A stretch of DNA of 64,000 nt from Algoriphagus kandeliae. GTDB taxonomy: Bacteria; Bacteroidota; Bacteroidia; Cytophagales; Cyclobacteriaceae. The notes beneath the pieces are model-generated. The model was given only the letters and a program-made list of their open reading frames with translations. It had not been told where the DNA came from and did no database searches. The stretch covers positions 744,001 through 808,000 of the forward strand of contig NZ_SPSB01000002.1 of assembly GCF_004571135.1 (NCBI RefSeq), written 5' to 3'. Positions 24,769-34,344 of the stretch are shown piece by piece. The first letter of the stretch is position 1, and every line of letters begins with the position of its first letter. The position numbers were made by a program, and so were the translations under genes.

Positions 24769-26009
24769 TTGTTTGTCGATTGATAATGTAAAACTGTGGA
24801 CTTTTCAGGTCTAATCAAAGTATGAGCCCAGTCCATGATTTGGTTAGGAGTGATGGAAGATTTCCGATCGAATTCATCCCAATATAGGTCAGGATGGCCC
24901 AAATTTGCATAAAAGGCCAGATTCATCACCCGATTGATCAATTGGATGGATTCGTAAGTTTTCATGGCTTCTCCTTGATTTTTGACCTTTTGAAGAGTGA
25001 GTTCATCTACACCCTTTTGAAGAAATTCCTCTAAGAACTTATCCAATTTAGCTTCAGCATCCTGACTACTTATTCCTGCTTCCATTTTTCCTGAAAACAC
25101 CAATAATCCTGGGTCCAAGCTTCCTAATATGTAGGCTCCGCATGAGGCAAACTCTTTCCCGCCTCTTACCAGTTCCTGCTCGATCGGAGAGGATTTTCCA
25201 AATCCCAAAATATCCGTTATCAAATCCGCTTCTAAATATCCTACTTCTCCTTTGCCAGGCATTTTGAAAGTCTTGAAGAGTAGATCTGTAGGAACAGCGG
25301 CTGTATGGGTCTTTTCTCTTTTTTCGTTTTGCTCGGGCTCCTGATAAATTTTTTCCTGAGGCTGTGATGCAGGAGGAATATCTCCAAACCACTTTTCTGC
25401 CATTTTCATGATTTCCCTTGGGTTCACATCGCCGCCAATAACCAAAATGGCATGGTTAGGTGCGTAATTCTTTTTATAAAAATCCCAAACATCCTCTTCA
25501 GTATAGTTGACGATATCCTCCGTGGTAGCCCCAATCGTAGGCCAGCGATAAGGATGAACCTCATAGGCTATAGGCCGTAATAAATGCCAAATGTCACCAT
25601 ACGGTTGATTGAGATAGCGCTGCTTGAATTCTTCTAATACAACTTTCCGCTGGGTTTCGATGGTTTTTTCCACCAGTGAAACATGAAGCATGCGGTCCGA
25701 TTCCAACCAAAAAGCTGTTTCCAAATTGCTGACCGGAAGAGTCATGTAGTAATTGGTAATGTCCGGACTGGTAAAAGCATTGCAATTACCGCCAACCCGC
25801 TCCAAGGCCCGATCGAAAACTGGTACATTTTGAGAACTGCCAAACATTAAATGCTCAAAAAAATGGGCTAAACCTGTTTTTCCAGGTTTTTCATTTCTTG
25901 ACCCTACCTTATAGAGTAAATTGAAAACAGCAATTTTAGAATGAGGATCAGGATGGATAATCACCTCTAGTCCATTGTCCAGAAAATGTCTTTCGTAGGG
26001 GAATTTCAT
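24765..26009 (-). CDS. M16 family zinc peptidase (pitrilysin/processing-protease type)
   Basis: A protein of about 414 residues with the inverted zinc motif HFFEH (about 50-54) and the downstream Glu in VVLEEFKQR, both needed for activity, so this is the catalytic M16 type rather than an inactive partner. A second, non-catalytic M16 half follows with VIGGDVNPREIM and SSPIEQELVRGGK. No signal peptide is seen. The start at 26009 (MKFPYERHFLDNGL) fits the family; an ATG at 26072 would add 21 residues of no clear similarity. It heads a minus-strand operon with ispF and mnmD and is divergent from bshC. Confidence 0.9.
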   Translation of the reverse strand: MKFPYERHFLDNGLEVIIHPDPHSKIAVFNLLYKVGSRNEKPGKTGLAHFFEHLMFGSSQNVPVFDRALERVGGNCNAFTSPDITNYYMTLPVSNLETAFWLESDRMLHVSLVEKTIETQRKVVLEEFKQRYLNQPYGDIWHLLRPIAYEVHPYRWPTIGATTEDIVNYTEEDVWDFYKKNYAPNHAILVIGGDVNPREIMKMAEKWFGDIPPASQPQEKIYQEPEQNEKREKTHTAAVPTDLLFKTFKMPGKGEVGYLEADLITDILGFGKSSPIEQELVRGGKEFASCGAYILGSLDPGLLVFSGKMEAGISSQDAEAKLDKFLEEFLQKGVDELTLQKVKNQGEAMKTYESIQLINRVMNLAFYANLGHPDLYWDEFDRKSSITPNQIMDWAHTLIRPEKSTVLHYQSTNK

Positions 26010-26200
26010 CGGTGGCAAAGCTACACTTTTTTGAGTTTGACCGCTTCTATGGGTAAAACCAATTTTAGGCAAAAGGTTCTACAAATCAATTGAAGAATGA
26101 TAGCCTCCGTCCATGTAAGAGTCTGGTGATTTTCCTAAAAAAGCCGAACTTTGGATAAACATCAGTAGTTTGCCTTCGAAAACCCATCATCCTTACTCTT

Positions 26201-27760
26201 ATGAAGCATCATTGTATTGATCTGAAAAAAACTGGACAGTTCTCGAATTTTTTTCTGGATTACCTTGATGGGAAAGTTGAATTACGACCTTTTTACAATC
26301 ATGCTCCCAAAATTGAGAGCTTTCATAATGCCATAAAGGAAAAGCGTTATCCGGAAGCCCATCGGCAAGTTTTGGTGGAAAGTCTTCAATCCCAATACGC
26401 TGATATTTCTCTTTTCGAAGAAGAAAAAGACCAAATTCAAAAGCTTGTTTTTTCAAACACCTTTACGGTTACTACCGGTCATCAGCTCAATCTGTATACA
26501 GGTCCACTCTATTTTATTTACAAAATCGTTTCGACTATCCGATTGGCGGAGGAGTTGAAAAAAGCATATCCGGATTATGATTTTGTGCCTGTTTATTGGA
26601 TGGCTACGGAAGATCACGACTTCGACGAGATCAATTATTTCAAACTGGATGGTAAGAAATACCAATGGCAATCGGATCAAACTGGAGCTGTTGGGAATTT
26701 TGAGTTGGATAAGAGCTTTCGTGAATTTGAAAAGACTATCCCTTTTGCGGCTGAAGTTTTCAAAGAGGCATATAGAAAAGCCAAGACCTTGAAAGATGCG
26801 GTTTTGAATTATGTCCATGAATTGTTCGGAAAAAAAGGTTTGTTGGTCGTGGATGCACAAGTTCCTGCTTTGAAAGGATTATTCCGGCAGGTGATGTATG
26901 AGGATGTTTTTTCACATGCGCCCCACAAAGAAGTGGTCTTGAAAACAGAGTCTTTGGAATCCTTGGGTTACTCAGGTCAGATTTTTCCAAGAGAAATCAA
27001 TTTCTTCTACATGGATCAGGGAATCCGGGAGCGAATCGAGCAGCAGGGAGATGAGTATTTGGTATTGAATACTGACCTCCGTTTTTCAAAATCTGAGTTA
27101 GAAAATTTAATCGAGGCCCATCCCGAGCGATTCAGTCCAAATGTCGTTTTGAGACCTTTATACCAAGAGACTATTTTGCCCAATTTGGCTTATTTGGGTG
27201 GACCTGCTGAAGTGGTGTACTGGTTGCAGTTAAAAGGAGTATTTGATCATTTTTCTGTTCATTTTCCGGTGTTGCTCCCTCGAAATTTCGCTTTGATTTT
27301 AGAGCCGTTAATTATTCAGAAAATGGAGCAATTGGGCTGGTCCGAAAAAGACTTATTCCAAGATTTCGATACTTGGAAAAGGGAATTTGTAGCTTCTGAA
27401 GCATCTGTGGATTTTGAATTGGAAGAGGAGAAAGAAAGGCTTTCTGATGTTTTTGATAAAAAAGGAAAAGAAGCCGAGAAGCTGGAGAAAAGTCTAGGAG
27501 AATCTTTCGAAGCTGCAAAAGTCAGAGCTTTGAAGATTTTGGATCAAATGGGCAAAAAGATTCGAAAGGCCGAGGAGCGTAGATTGGAGGTTCAAATCAA
27601 GCGAGCTGAGGCGATTTTTGATTATATTCAGCCAGGAGGTAGCCCTCAGGAACGGGTGGTGAACGTTATGCAGTTTCTTTTAGCTGATCCAGAATTCATC
27701 GAAAAGCTTTATTCGGTTTTTGATCCACTTGATTTTTGTATGAATGTCATTGAGGCATGA
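26201..27760 (+). CDS. bshC: Bacillithiol biosynthesis cysteine-adding enzyme BshC
   Basis: BshC is thought to add cysteine to glucosaminyl-malate, the last step of bacillithiol synthesis. The 519-residue protein is close to the usual 520-540. Recognisable parts are TGHQLNLYTGPLYFIYKI near residue 90, the VYWMATEDHDFDEIN stretch around 130, YLGGPAEVVYWLQLK in the second half, and a long charged coiled coil (about 395-470) that forms the dimer. BshA and BshB are not in this window. Its stop overlaps the next gene by 4 bp (ATGA), an operon with a folate enzyme. Confidence 0.94.
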   Translation: MKHHCIDLKKTGQFSNFFLDYLDGKVELRPFYNHAPKIESFHNAIKEKRYPEAHRQVLVESLQSQYADISLFEEEKDQIQKLVFSNTFTVTTGHQLNLYTGPLYFIYKIVSTIRLAEELKKAYPDYDFVPVYWMATEDHDFDEINYFKLDGKKYQWQSDQTGAVGNFELDKSFREFEKTIPFAAEVFKEAYRKAKTLKDAVLNYVHELFGKKGLLVVDAQVPALKGLFRQVMYEDVFSHAPHKEVVLKTESLESLGYSGQIFPREINFFYMDQGIRERIEQQGDEYLVLNTDLRFSKSELENLIEAHPERFSPNVVLRPLYQETILPNLAYLGGPAEVVYWLQLKGVFDHFSVHFPVLLPRNFALILEPLIIQKMEQLGWSEKDLFQDFDTWKREFVASEASVDFELEEEKERLSDVFDKKGKEAEKLEKSLGESFEAAKVRALKILDQMGKKIRKAEERRLEVQIKRAEAIFDYIQPGGSPQERVVNVMQFLLADPEFIEKLYSVFDPLDFCMNVIEA

Positions 27761-28329
27761 TTTCCGAAAAAGCTGAGATTAGGAAAGAATATAAGCGAAA
27801 AAGGGCTGCTCTTTCTGAAGATGAAAAGGAGAGAAGGTCTGGAGCTATTTTTATTCAGTTTTTGGCATGGCTTGAAAATTGGTCCTCCTCAAAAACTGTA
27901 CACATGTACTTCCCTATAAAAAAGCAGGGAGAAGTAAACACCTTTCCCATACTTCATTGGTTTTGGGAGAGTGGTTGGTCAGTTTTTGGATCTCTCATCG
28001 ACCAAGAAACGGGAAAAATGGTTTCTGCCCGAATTCCTCAAAATACTCACTTTGTCGAAGATTCTTGGGGGATACCCATTCCTCAGGAGGTTGAGAGAGT
28101 TCCTGCAGAAAAGTTTGATTTAATTTTAGTTCCTTTGCTTGCTTACGATCAGGAAGGATGGAGAATTGGATTTGGGAAAGGGTATTATGATCAATTTCTT
28201 GCAGGTTTAGATTTTCAGCCGGTGAAAGTAGGCTTGAGTTTTTTTGATCCGGAAGAAAAGCTAGCGCATGAAGCGCATGATATTCCTTTAGATTATTGCA
28301 TTACACCAGAAAAAGTCATTAGATTTTAA
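27757..28329 (+). CDS. 5-formyltetrahydrofolate cyclo-ligase
   Basis: The enzyme converts 5-formyl-THF to 5,10-methenyl-THF with ATP in the cytoplasm. The 190-residue protein has the N-terminal basic helix (KAEIRKEYKRKRAALS) and the characteristic GFGKGYYDQFLAG motif in its last third, preceded by FDLILVPLLAYDQEGWRIG. This fits the YgfA/MTHFS family. The ATG overlaps the bshC stop (ATGA). A small exported protein gene follows after 16 bp and may belong to the same transcript. Confidence 0.93.
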   Translation: MISEKAEIRKEYKRKRAALSEDEKERRSGAIFIQFLAWLENWSSSKTVHMYFPIKKQGEVNTFPILHWFWESGWSVFGSLIDQETGKMVSARIPQNTHFVEDSWGIPIPQEVERVPAEKFDLILVPLLAYDQEGWRIGFGKGYYDQFLAGLDFQPVKVGLSFFDPEEKLAHEAHDIPLDYCITPEKVIRF

Positions 28330-28345
28330 GTCAAAATATTTCGAT

Positions 28346-28831
28346 ATGAAAAATGCAGTTTTGCTTTTTTTCTTTTTTGGGCTGTTTGTTTTTACAGCAA
28401 AAGCACAAGTAGGTGCATATAATACAATGGTGGGAGTGACAGGTGGAACGAATGTAGGAGGCACTGTAAAGCAATTTATTTCTGAAACAGGTGCTGTAGA
28501 TCTATTGGTTTATAATCGTTGGAGGGGTTGGGTAGGAGCTTTATTGTATGAACACCACTGGGATATTCGTGAATTTGATGGCTTGGAATGGTATGTAGGG
28601 GCTGGAGCTCATTATGGTATCTGGAAAGACGGAAAAGGGGAGCCTCCTTGGGTGTATAAAATAGATCAGGATTACAATGTTTTTGGGGTTGATGCGATTG
28701 TGGGGTTAGAGTACAATATCAACCATAGTAATTTTTACATTGGGCTATATTGGAAGCCGGCATATAACTTTGAAGAGTTTACAAAGCTTTGGGAAGACGA
28801 AGCAGCCGTTACTTTAAGATATTCTTTTTGA
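28346..28831 (+). CDS. Exported protein, probably outer-membrane beta-barrel-like
   Basis: A 161-residue protein with a signal peptide (MKNAVLLFFFFGLFVFTAKA, then QVG) and a mature part of alternating aromatic and glycine residues, such as GGTNVGGTVKQFI, YVGAGAHYGIWK and NFYIGLYWKPAYNFEE, ending in Phe (LRYSF). This pattern, with the terminal aromatic residue, suggests an eight-strand-type outer membrane barrel. I do not recognise a named family. It is followed by the long AT-rich gap. Confidence 0.75.
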   Translation: MKNAVLLFFFFGLFVFTAKAQVGAYNTMVGVTGGTNVGGTVKQFISETGAVDLLVYNRWRGWVGALLYEHHWDIREFDGLEWYVGAGAHYGIWKDGKGEPPWVYKIDQDYNVFGVDAIVGLEYNINHSNFYIGLYWKPAYNFEEFTKLWEDEAAVTLRYSF

Positions 28832-29408
28832 AATTTCGTATATCTCTAAAAAACAGAACCCACTTTTAGGGAATTTGCAAAAAAATCTAGTCAAAGCTGT
28901 GTTTTTGAACCCTGAACCCTGAAAAAAATTAATTTTTGGAAAAAAATATTTCTATCTTTTTTGCCTTTCAGAATTTTATTTTAAAAATAGACCACTATAC
29001 GTTTATTAATTTTTAGAGAATCGATTTTGACAAAAGTCAAGCTGATTTTTTTCATGATTTTCCACAAAAAATTTTTTCAATTTTTATTGCCTCTGAGAGA
29101 TAGGCCAAATTTTGTTTTGTTAAAGTCCAAATATCTCAATCGAACAGTTAATATTTCTTAAATGAGCGTTACTAGCCAAATAATCATTTTTTCTAGCCGT
29201 TCAAACAAAATTTTCACCGTTTATTTTCAAAATTTCTGTTAAAATTTACCTATTCAAAGATTTCATTTAAAAAATGAATGAAAATAATCAAAAATTAAAC
29301 TTTATCAGCTTTAAGTATAATTATATAAATATAAAAATCAAGCTTTCTCTATTTTGATTTTCCACAGAAAGGAATTTTCTTTACGCATCAACTAAACTAA
29401 AATACCTT
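28832..29408. other. AT-rich intergenic region upstream of the susC operon
   Basis: A 577-bp stretch without a plausible gene, with very high A+T and many A and T runs. Two copies of GATTTTCCACA lie at 29056-29066 and 29357-29367; their core TTTTCCACA resembles a DnaA box variant. TCAA(A)GCT occurs at 28891, 29037 and 29338. It is most simply the promoter and leader region of a strongly expressed susC operon. I could not identify an exact -33/-7 promoter pair. Confidence 0.6.
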
Positions 29409-32400
29409 ATGAGAAAAGCTTTACTCTTTGTTGTTGCGCTTTTCACCATGATGCTCAGTTATGAAGTATCGGCGCAACAGCGGGTAATTACCGGACAGGT
29501 AATTTCCGACGAAGATGGCCTTGGCTTGCCAGGTGCTACCGTTCTCGTGAAGGGTACAACTGTAGGTACTACCACCGATTTGGATGGTAATTACTCTATT
29601 AGTGTACCAGAGGGCGGTGAGATCCTGATTTTCTCTTTTGTAGGTCTTGAGACCAAAGAGGAAGTCATCGGCAACCGGACCGTGATCAACGTGACCCTGA
29701 CGACTGACGCAGCCCAGCTATCCGAGGTGGTAGTTACTGCGATCGGTATCGAAAGGGAGAAAAAAGCCTTGGGTTATGCAGTTACCTCCGTAGGTAACGA
29801 GCAACTCGAAAACCGTCCTGAGCAAGACGTTGCCCGCGTTTTGCAAGGTAAAGTACCGGGTGTGAACATTACTTCCACCAATGGTATGTCAGGTTCTGGT
29901 ACCAACATGGTAATCCGTGGTTATTCTTCTGCGACTGGTTCTAACCAGCCATTGTTCGTAGTAGATGGTGTTCCTTTCAACACTAGCACTAACAACCAAA
30001 ATGGATTTACTACTGGTGGTGCAACCACTTCTTCCCGATTCTTGGATATCGACCCTAACAACATCGAGTCTATTTCCGTGTTGAAAGGTCTTTCTGCAAC
30101 CGTACTTTACGGTGATCAGGGACGAAATGGTGTAATCTTGATTACAACCAAATCTGGAGCTTCTAAGCGTAAAGCTGCTGAAGTAACCATCAACCAATCC
30201 ATCTTTACCAATGAAGCGGCATCCTTGCCAACTTATGGTACTACTTATGGTAATGGTTTCCAGCAAGCACCTGGTTTCTTCTTCTCCAACTTTGGACCGA
30301 GAATGGATCAAGGACTTACAGTAAATCACCCTTATGCAACTTCTTCTGTTCAGAAAGTAAGAGAGGCATTCCCTCAGTTCTGGGTAGATGGTATTGTAGG
30401 TGGTACTCCAGTGCAGTATGAGTATAAGTCTTATGCAGATCCATCTCAAATCTTCTTCCAGACTGGTTTGATCTCTAATACTTCCGTACAAATTGCGGGT
30501 GGTTCTGACCGTACTGGATTCAATGCTAGCTTCGGTTACACTGACGAAGAAGGTTTTACTCCTGGTAACAACTTGAAGAAATATAACTTCGGTTTGGGTA
30601 TCAACTCTGCTGTAAATGATAAGCTTTCTGTGAAGTCTTCTTTCACTTTCGCTATCACCGACTTGGAGTCTCCTCCAGTTAACGCAGCATTCGGTTCTGG
30701 TCCTTCTGGAGGTATCCCTTCCGTATTTGCTCACGTATTGTATACTCCTCGTTCTGTGGATTTGGGTGGTCTTCCATTTGAAAACCCAATTGACAGAAGC
30801 TCTGTATACTACCGAGGCGGTAACGATATCGTAAACCCGAACTGGTTGGTGAAATACTATCAGAATACTTCTGATGTTCAGCGTTTCTTCAACTCTACAT
30901 CTTTGATTTACGATATCAATGACGATTTCTCTGTGACGTATCGTATCGGTTTGGATACTTATACTGAATTACAAGAGTTGAGATACAACAGAGGTGGACC
31001 ATCTGCTTCTTTGGCAACTACTTCCGGTTATTACAGATCTGTTAACGTTCAGAATACAATCTGGAACCAGGATTTGATCATCAACTGGAAGAAGCAATTC
31101 TCTGATAAGTTTGGAATGAGTGCCTTGATCGGTGGTAACTCTCGTTATGATTCTTATGCTCAAAACGGTGTTGCTTCTCAAGGTCAGTTGGCTTTCGGAT
31201 TGTTCCGTCACTCTAACTTTACAAACTCATCTTCTAATGACGCTTACAGTGGTAGTAACTTGAACTTCACTCAGGAAGAAAGAAGAATGGGGGTTTACGC
31301 TAACGTAACCTTGGATTACTCCAACTACCTATACTTCAACCTTTCTGCTAGAAATGATTGGACTTCTACTGTAGAGCCTGAGAATAGAAGAATTCTTTAC
31401 CCAGGTGCTTCTGTTTCCTTCATTCCTAGCACTGCTTTCAACTGGAATAGCAGCACAGTAAATGATTTGAAACTTCGTTTAGGTTATGGTACTTCTGCAG
31501 GTTTCCCTGCACCATATAGAACAAGAAACGTATTGGTTCAAAGTGCACGTGCATTTGATAGAGATGGTTCTGTAACTCAGACTCACTCTGTATCAAACGT
31601 TTTGGGTAACCCTAACTTGAAGCCTGAGCTTCACGAAGAAATTGAATTCGGTGTGGAAGGTGTGATGTTCAACAACAAATTGAGATTCGACCTCTCTTTG
31701 TATCAGAAAAACACCAGAGACTTGATCACTCAATCTCCAATTGACCCATCTACTGGATTTACCTCTACTGCAATCAACATTGGTAAGATCAGAACTCGTG
31801 GTATTGAATTCCAAGCTACCGTAACTCCTGTTTCTACAGCTTCTGGATTTGAGTGGAATTCTACTATCAACTGGGGCATGTATCGTTCAGTAACAGTTGA
31901 ATTGGGTGCTGGACTTGATGAAATCGTTGTGGCAGGTTTCACTACCTTGGGTAACTTTGCAATCCCGGGTGAGCCATTCAACGTGATCAAGGGTATCGGA
32001 TTCGAAAGAGATGAGCAAACTGGTCAGCCTATTGTACTTTCCAATGGTATCTATAAGCCTGCTGCAGATCTTCAAATCTTGGGTGACCCTAACCCACGAT
32101 GGAACGGATCTTGGATCAATAGCTTCTCTTACAAAGGCTTTACTTTGAACGCAATGCTTGAGTATCGTCACAAAGGTGCCGTATTCTCTAATACAGTAAC
32201 TGCGACTCTTGCCCGAGGTGTGACCAAAGATCCGGTTGTTGATCGTGAATTTGCTTTCATCATGCCAGGTGTTAAAGAAGACGGAACTCCTAACGACATT
32301 ATGATTACCGCTTCTGATTACTTCTTCTCTGGATATCAGGGTGCTACTGATGAGCCTAACGTATTCGATGGTTCTATGGTCCGATTGAGAGAATTATCTT

Positions 32401-32624
32401 TGGGATATGAGTTGCCTTCTACTTTGATGGCTAAGACTCCATTCAAAAGAGCTTCTATTGCCTTGAGTGGTACTAACCTTTGGTTCCTAGCCTTGAATTT
32501 CCCACCAAACATGAATTACGATGTTGACGTGTTGGGTACAGGTGTAGGTAACGGTTTGGGCTTTGACTTTGTAACAGGTCCTAGCTCCAGAAGATTCGGT
32601 GGAACTGTAACCCTTACATTCTAA
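29409..32624 (+). CDS. SusC/RagA family TonB-linked outer membrane transporter
   Basis: A 1071-residue outer membrane protein that, with its SusD partner, takes up a glycan or peptide under TonB control. It has a signal peptide (MRKALLFVVALFTMMLSYEV, cleavage near AQQ), a carboxypeptidase-regulatory domain (about 27-110, GQVISDEDGLGLPGATV), and a plug domain (about 120-250, with MVIRGYSSATGSNQPLFVVD and VLKGLSATVLYGDQGRNGVI). The barrel ends in TLTF. The first 150 codons use more C- and G-ending codons than the rest, which is strongly biased to GGT, AAC, TTC and TCT as in highly expressed genes. The substrate is unknown; no glycosidase is encoded nearby. Confidence 0.95.
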   Translation: MRKALLFVVALFTMMLSYEVSAQQRVITGQVISDEDGLGLPGATVLVKGTTVGTTTDLDGNYSISVPEGGEILIFSFVGLETKEEVIGNRTVINVTLTTDAAQLSEVVVTAIGIEREKKALGYAVTSVGNEQLENRPEQDVARVLQGKVPGVNITSTNGMSGSGTNMVIRGYSSATGSNQPLFVVDGVPFNTSTNNQNGFTTGGATTSSRFLDIDPNNIESISVLKGLSATVLYGDQGRNGVILITTKSGASKRKAAEVTINQSIFTNEAASLPTYGTTYGNGFQQAPGFFFSNFGPRMDQGLTVNHPYATSSVQKVREAFPQFWVDGIVGGTPVQYEYKSYADPSQIFFQTGLISNTSVQIAGGSDRTGFNASFGYTDEEGFTPGNNLKKYNFGLGINSAVNDKLSVKSSFTFAITDLESPPVNAAFGSGPSGGIPSVFAHVLYTPRSVDLGGLPFENPIDRSSVYYRGGNDIVNPNWLVKYYQNTSDVQRFFNSTSLIYDINDDFSVTYRIGLDTYTELQELRYNRGGPSASLATTSGYYRSVNVQNTIWNQDLIINWKKQFSDKFGMSALIGGNSRYDSYAQNGVASQGQLAFGLFRHSNFTNSSSNDAYSGSNLNFTQEERRMGVYANVTLDYSNYLYFNLSARNDWTSTVEPENRRILYPGASVSFIPSTAFNWNSSTVNDLKLRLGYGTSAGFPAPYRTRNVLVQSARAFDRDGSVTQTHSVSNVLGNPNLKPELHEEIEFGVEGVMFNNKLRFDLSLYQKNTRDLITQSPIDPSTGFTSTAINIGKIRTRGIEFQATVTPVSTASGFEWNSTINWGMYRSVTVELGAGLDEIVVAGFTTLGNFAIPGEPFNVIKGIGFERDEQTGQPIVLSNGIYKPAADLQILGDPNPRWNGSWINSFSYKGFTLNAMLEYRHKGAVFSNTVTATLARGVTKDPVVDREFAFIMPGVKEDGTPNDIMITASDYFFSGYQGATDEPNVFDGSMVRLRELSLGYELPSTLMAKTPFKRASIALSGTNLWFLALNFPPNMNYDVDVLGTGVGNGLGFDFVTGPSSRRFGGTVTLTF

Positions 32625-32642
32625 TCCCAAACAGAATCAATT

Positions 32643-34325
32643 ATGAAAAAGAGAATATATAGTTTATTGTTGGCTGCGAGTACTTTGTTTGCGGTTTCCT
32701 GTGATCTTGATCTATTGGAAAACCCAAATGCAGTAAATGCTGACACAGCAGATCCAAGTTTTCTGTTAAACAGAATTCAGTTGGATTATCAGTCCCTATT
32801 CAACACGATTGGGGATGACGGAATGAGATTGACCCGTATTATCAATCAGGGATCAGCTCAGTACGAAGGTGCATATACTCCTGTTACTACAAACGGTTAT
32901 TGGAGTAATGCTTATGCAAACATCTTAGCAGATATTCAATTTTTGGACGGAGTTACAAGAAATCCTGATACTGGTGAAACAAGAACTGAATTTTATAGAC
33001 ATATGGGTATTGCAAATACCATAAAGGCTATGGTTCTTTTCCACTTGGTGGATTCTTATGGTGATGTTCCTTATTCTCAGGCTTTGGATCCAAATGAATT
33101 CAATCCTGCGGTAGATTCCGGAGAATCTGTTTATGATGCTGCATTTGCAGCTTTGGATCAAGCGAAAGATTATTTTACAGATCCAGATGGTTCAGGTGCT
33201 CCTAATGACTACTATTATGGTGGTGGCTCTAGCTTTAGAACACAGTGGGTTCGGTTAGTGAATACCTTGAAGTTACGTTACTATCTTAACAGAAAGTTGG
33301 TAGATCCTTCTGGTTCTACTTCCGGAATTAACGCATTGATCGCTGAAGACAATATGTTGAAGGAAGGAGATGACTTTGTATTCCAATTTGGAACAACTGC
33401 TGCTGACCCTGATTCTCGTCATCCAAGATTTGCTGGTCAGTATACTTCTGGTGGTGGTGATTATCAGTCCACTTACTATATGTGGCACTTAACTGAAGCA
33501 AAAGGATTTGATGATCCAAGAGCTAGATTCTACTTCTATCGTCAGGTATTGGTAAATTCTACCAATCCAGATGAAATTGAGTGTATTACTCAGTTGCCTC
33601 CAGCTCAATACCTTGTAGGTGGTTTCATTTACTGTCTACCAGGTGAGAGAGGATATTGGGGTCGTGATCACCTTGATCCAGACGGTATTCCACCAGATGG
33701 TTTGAAGAGAACTGCATGGGGCGTATATCCTGCAGGTGGTCGATTCGATGATGACTCTGCTTCTCCTGTGAACAACCCATCTTTGGGTGCTCAAGGAGCT
33801 GGTATCCACCCAATCATGTTGGCTTCTTATGTTGATTTCATGTTAGCTGAAGCTGCGTTGACTTTGGGTACTTCCGGTGATGCAAAAGCTTATATGCTTG
33901 ACGGAATTAAAAAGCATATGAATTTCGTTATCGATTGGAGTTTGGGTACTTCTCAGGCTGGTGTTATCACTTCTTTCTTCAGTGATGAAGAAATTGATTT
34001 GGATGAGGAAGTTGCATCTTACCTTGAGTATGTTTCTGATGAGTACGATGCAGCTGCTTCTGCTGATGATCGTATGGACATCATTGGTCGTGAGTACTGG
34101 TTGTCTCTATTCGGTAGCGGTATTGAGGCATTCAACTTGTACAGAAGAACTGGTAAGCCTGATAATATGCAGCCAGGATTGGAGCCAAACCCAGGAACTT
34201 TCCCTCGGTCATTCTTCTATCCTAACAACTACATGGTTACTAACAACAAGGCTGTTCAGAAAGCAGATCAATCCGTACAGGTGTTCTGGGATACAAATCC
34301 TGCTGGTAACGCTTGGGTTTATTAA
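32643..34325 (+). CDS. SusD/RagB family nutrient-binding lipoprotein
   Basis: A 560-residue surface lipoprotein with signal peptide and lipobox FAVSC (Cys 20). It fits the SusD-like family whose members cap the SusC barrel: early NPNAVNADTADPSFLLN, a helical TPR-like core (NTIKAMVLFHLVDSYGDVPYSQAL), and LASYVDFMLAEAALTLG in the second half. The subfamily seems to be the SusD-like type 2. It starts 18 bp after susC and shares its high-expression codon bias. Together with susC and the following lipoprotein gene it forms one uptake operon. Confidence 0.93.
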   Translation: MKKRIYSLLLAASTLFAVSCDLDLLENPNAVNADTADPSFLLNRIQLDYQSLFNTIGDDGMRLTRIINQGSAQYEGAYTPVTTNGYWSNAYANILADIQFLDGVTRNPDTGETRTEFYRHMGIANTIKAMVLFHLVDSYGDVPYSQALDPNEFNPAVDSGESVYDAAFAALDQAKDYFTDPDGSGAPNDYYYGGGSSFRTQWVRLVNTLKLRYYLNRKLVDPSGSTSGINALIAEDNMLKEGDDFVFQFGTTAADPDSRHPRFAGQYTSGGGDYQSTYYMWHLTEAKGFDDPRARFYFYRQVLVNSTNPDEIECITQLPPAQYLVGGFIYCLPGERGYWGRDHLDPDGIPPDGLKRTAWGVYPAGGRFDDDSASPVNNPSLGAQGAGIHPIMLASYVDFMLAEAALTLGTSGDAKAYMLDGIKKHMNFVIDWSLGTSQAGVITSFFSDEEIDLDEEVASYLEYVSDEYDAAASADDRMDIIGREYWLSLFGSGIEAFNLYRRTGKPDNMQPGLEPNPGTFPRSFFYPNNYMVTNNKAVQKADQSVQVFWDTNPAGNAWVY

Positions 34326-34344
34326 CCAAAAATTCTAGAAAAAT

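Noticed and set aside
28832-29408. Chromosomal replication origin
   Set aside because: Only two DnaA-like boxes are seen, no dnaA, dnaN or other origin-linked gene is near, and AT-richness is expected for a susC leader.
29889-30734. Open frame of 281 codons on the minus strand inside susC
   Set aside because: It is antisense to a strongly supported susC, has an improbable Ser/Arg/Thr-rich composition with no motif, and is explained by the codon bias of susC.
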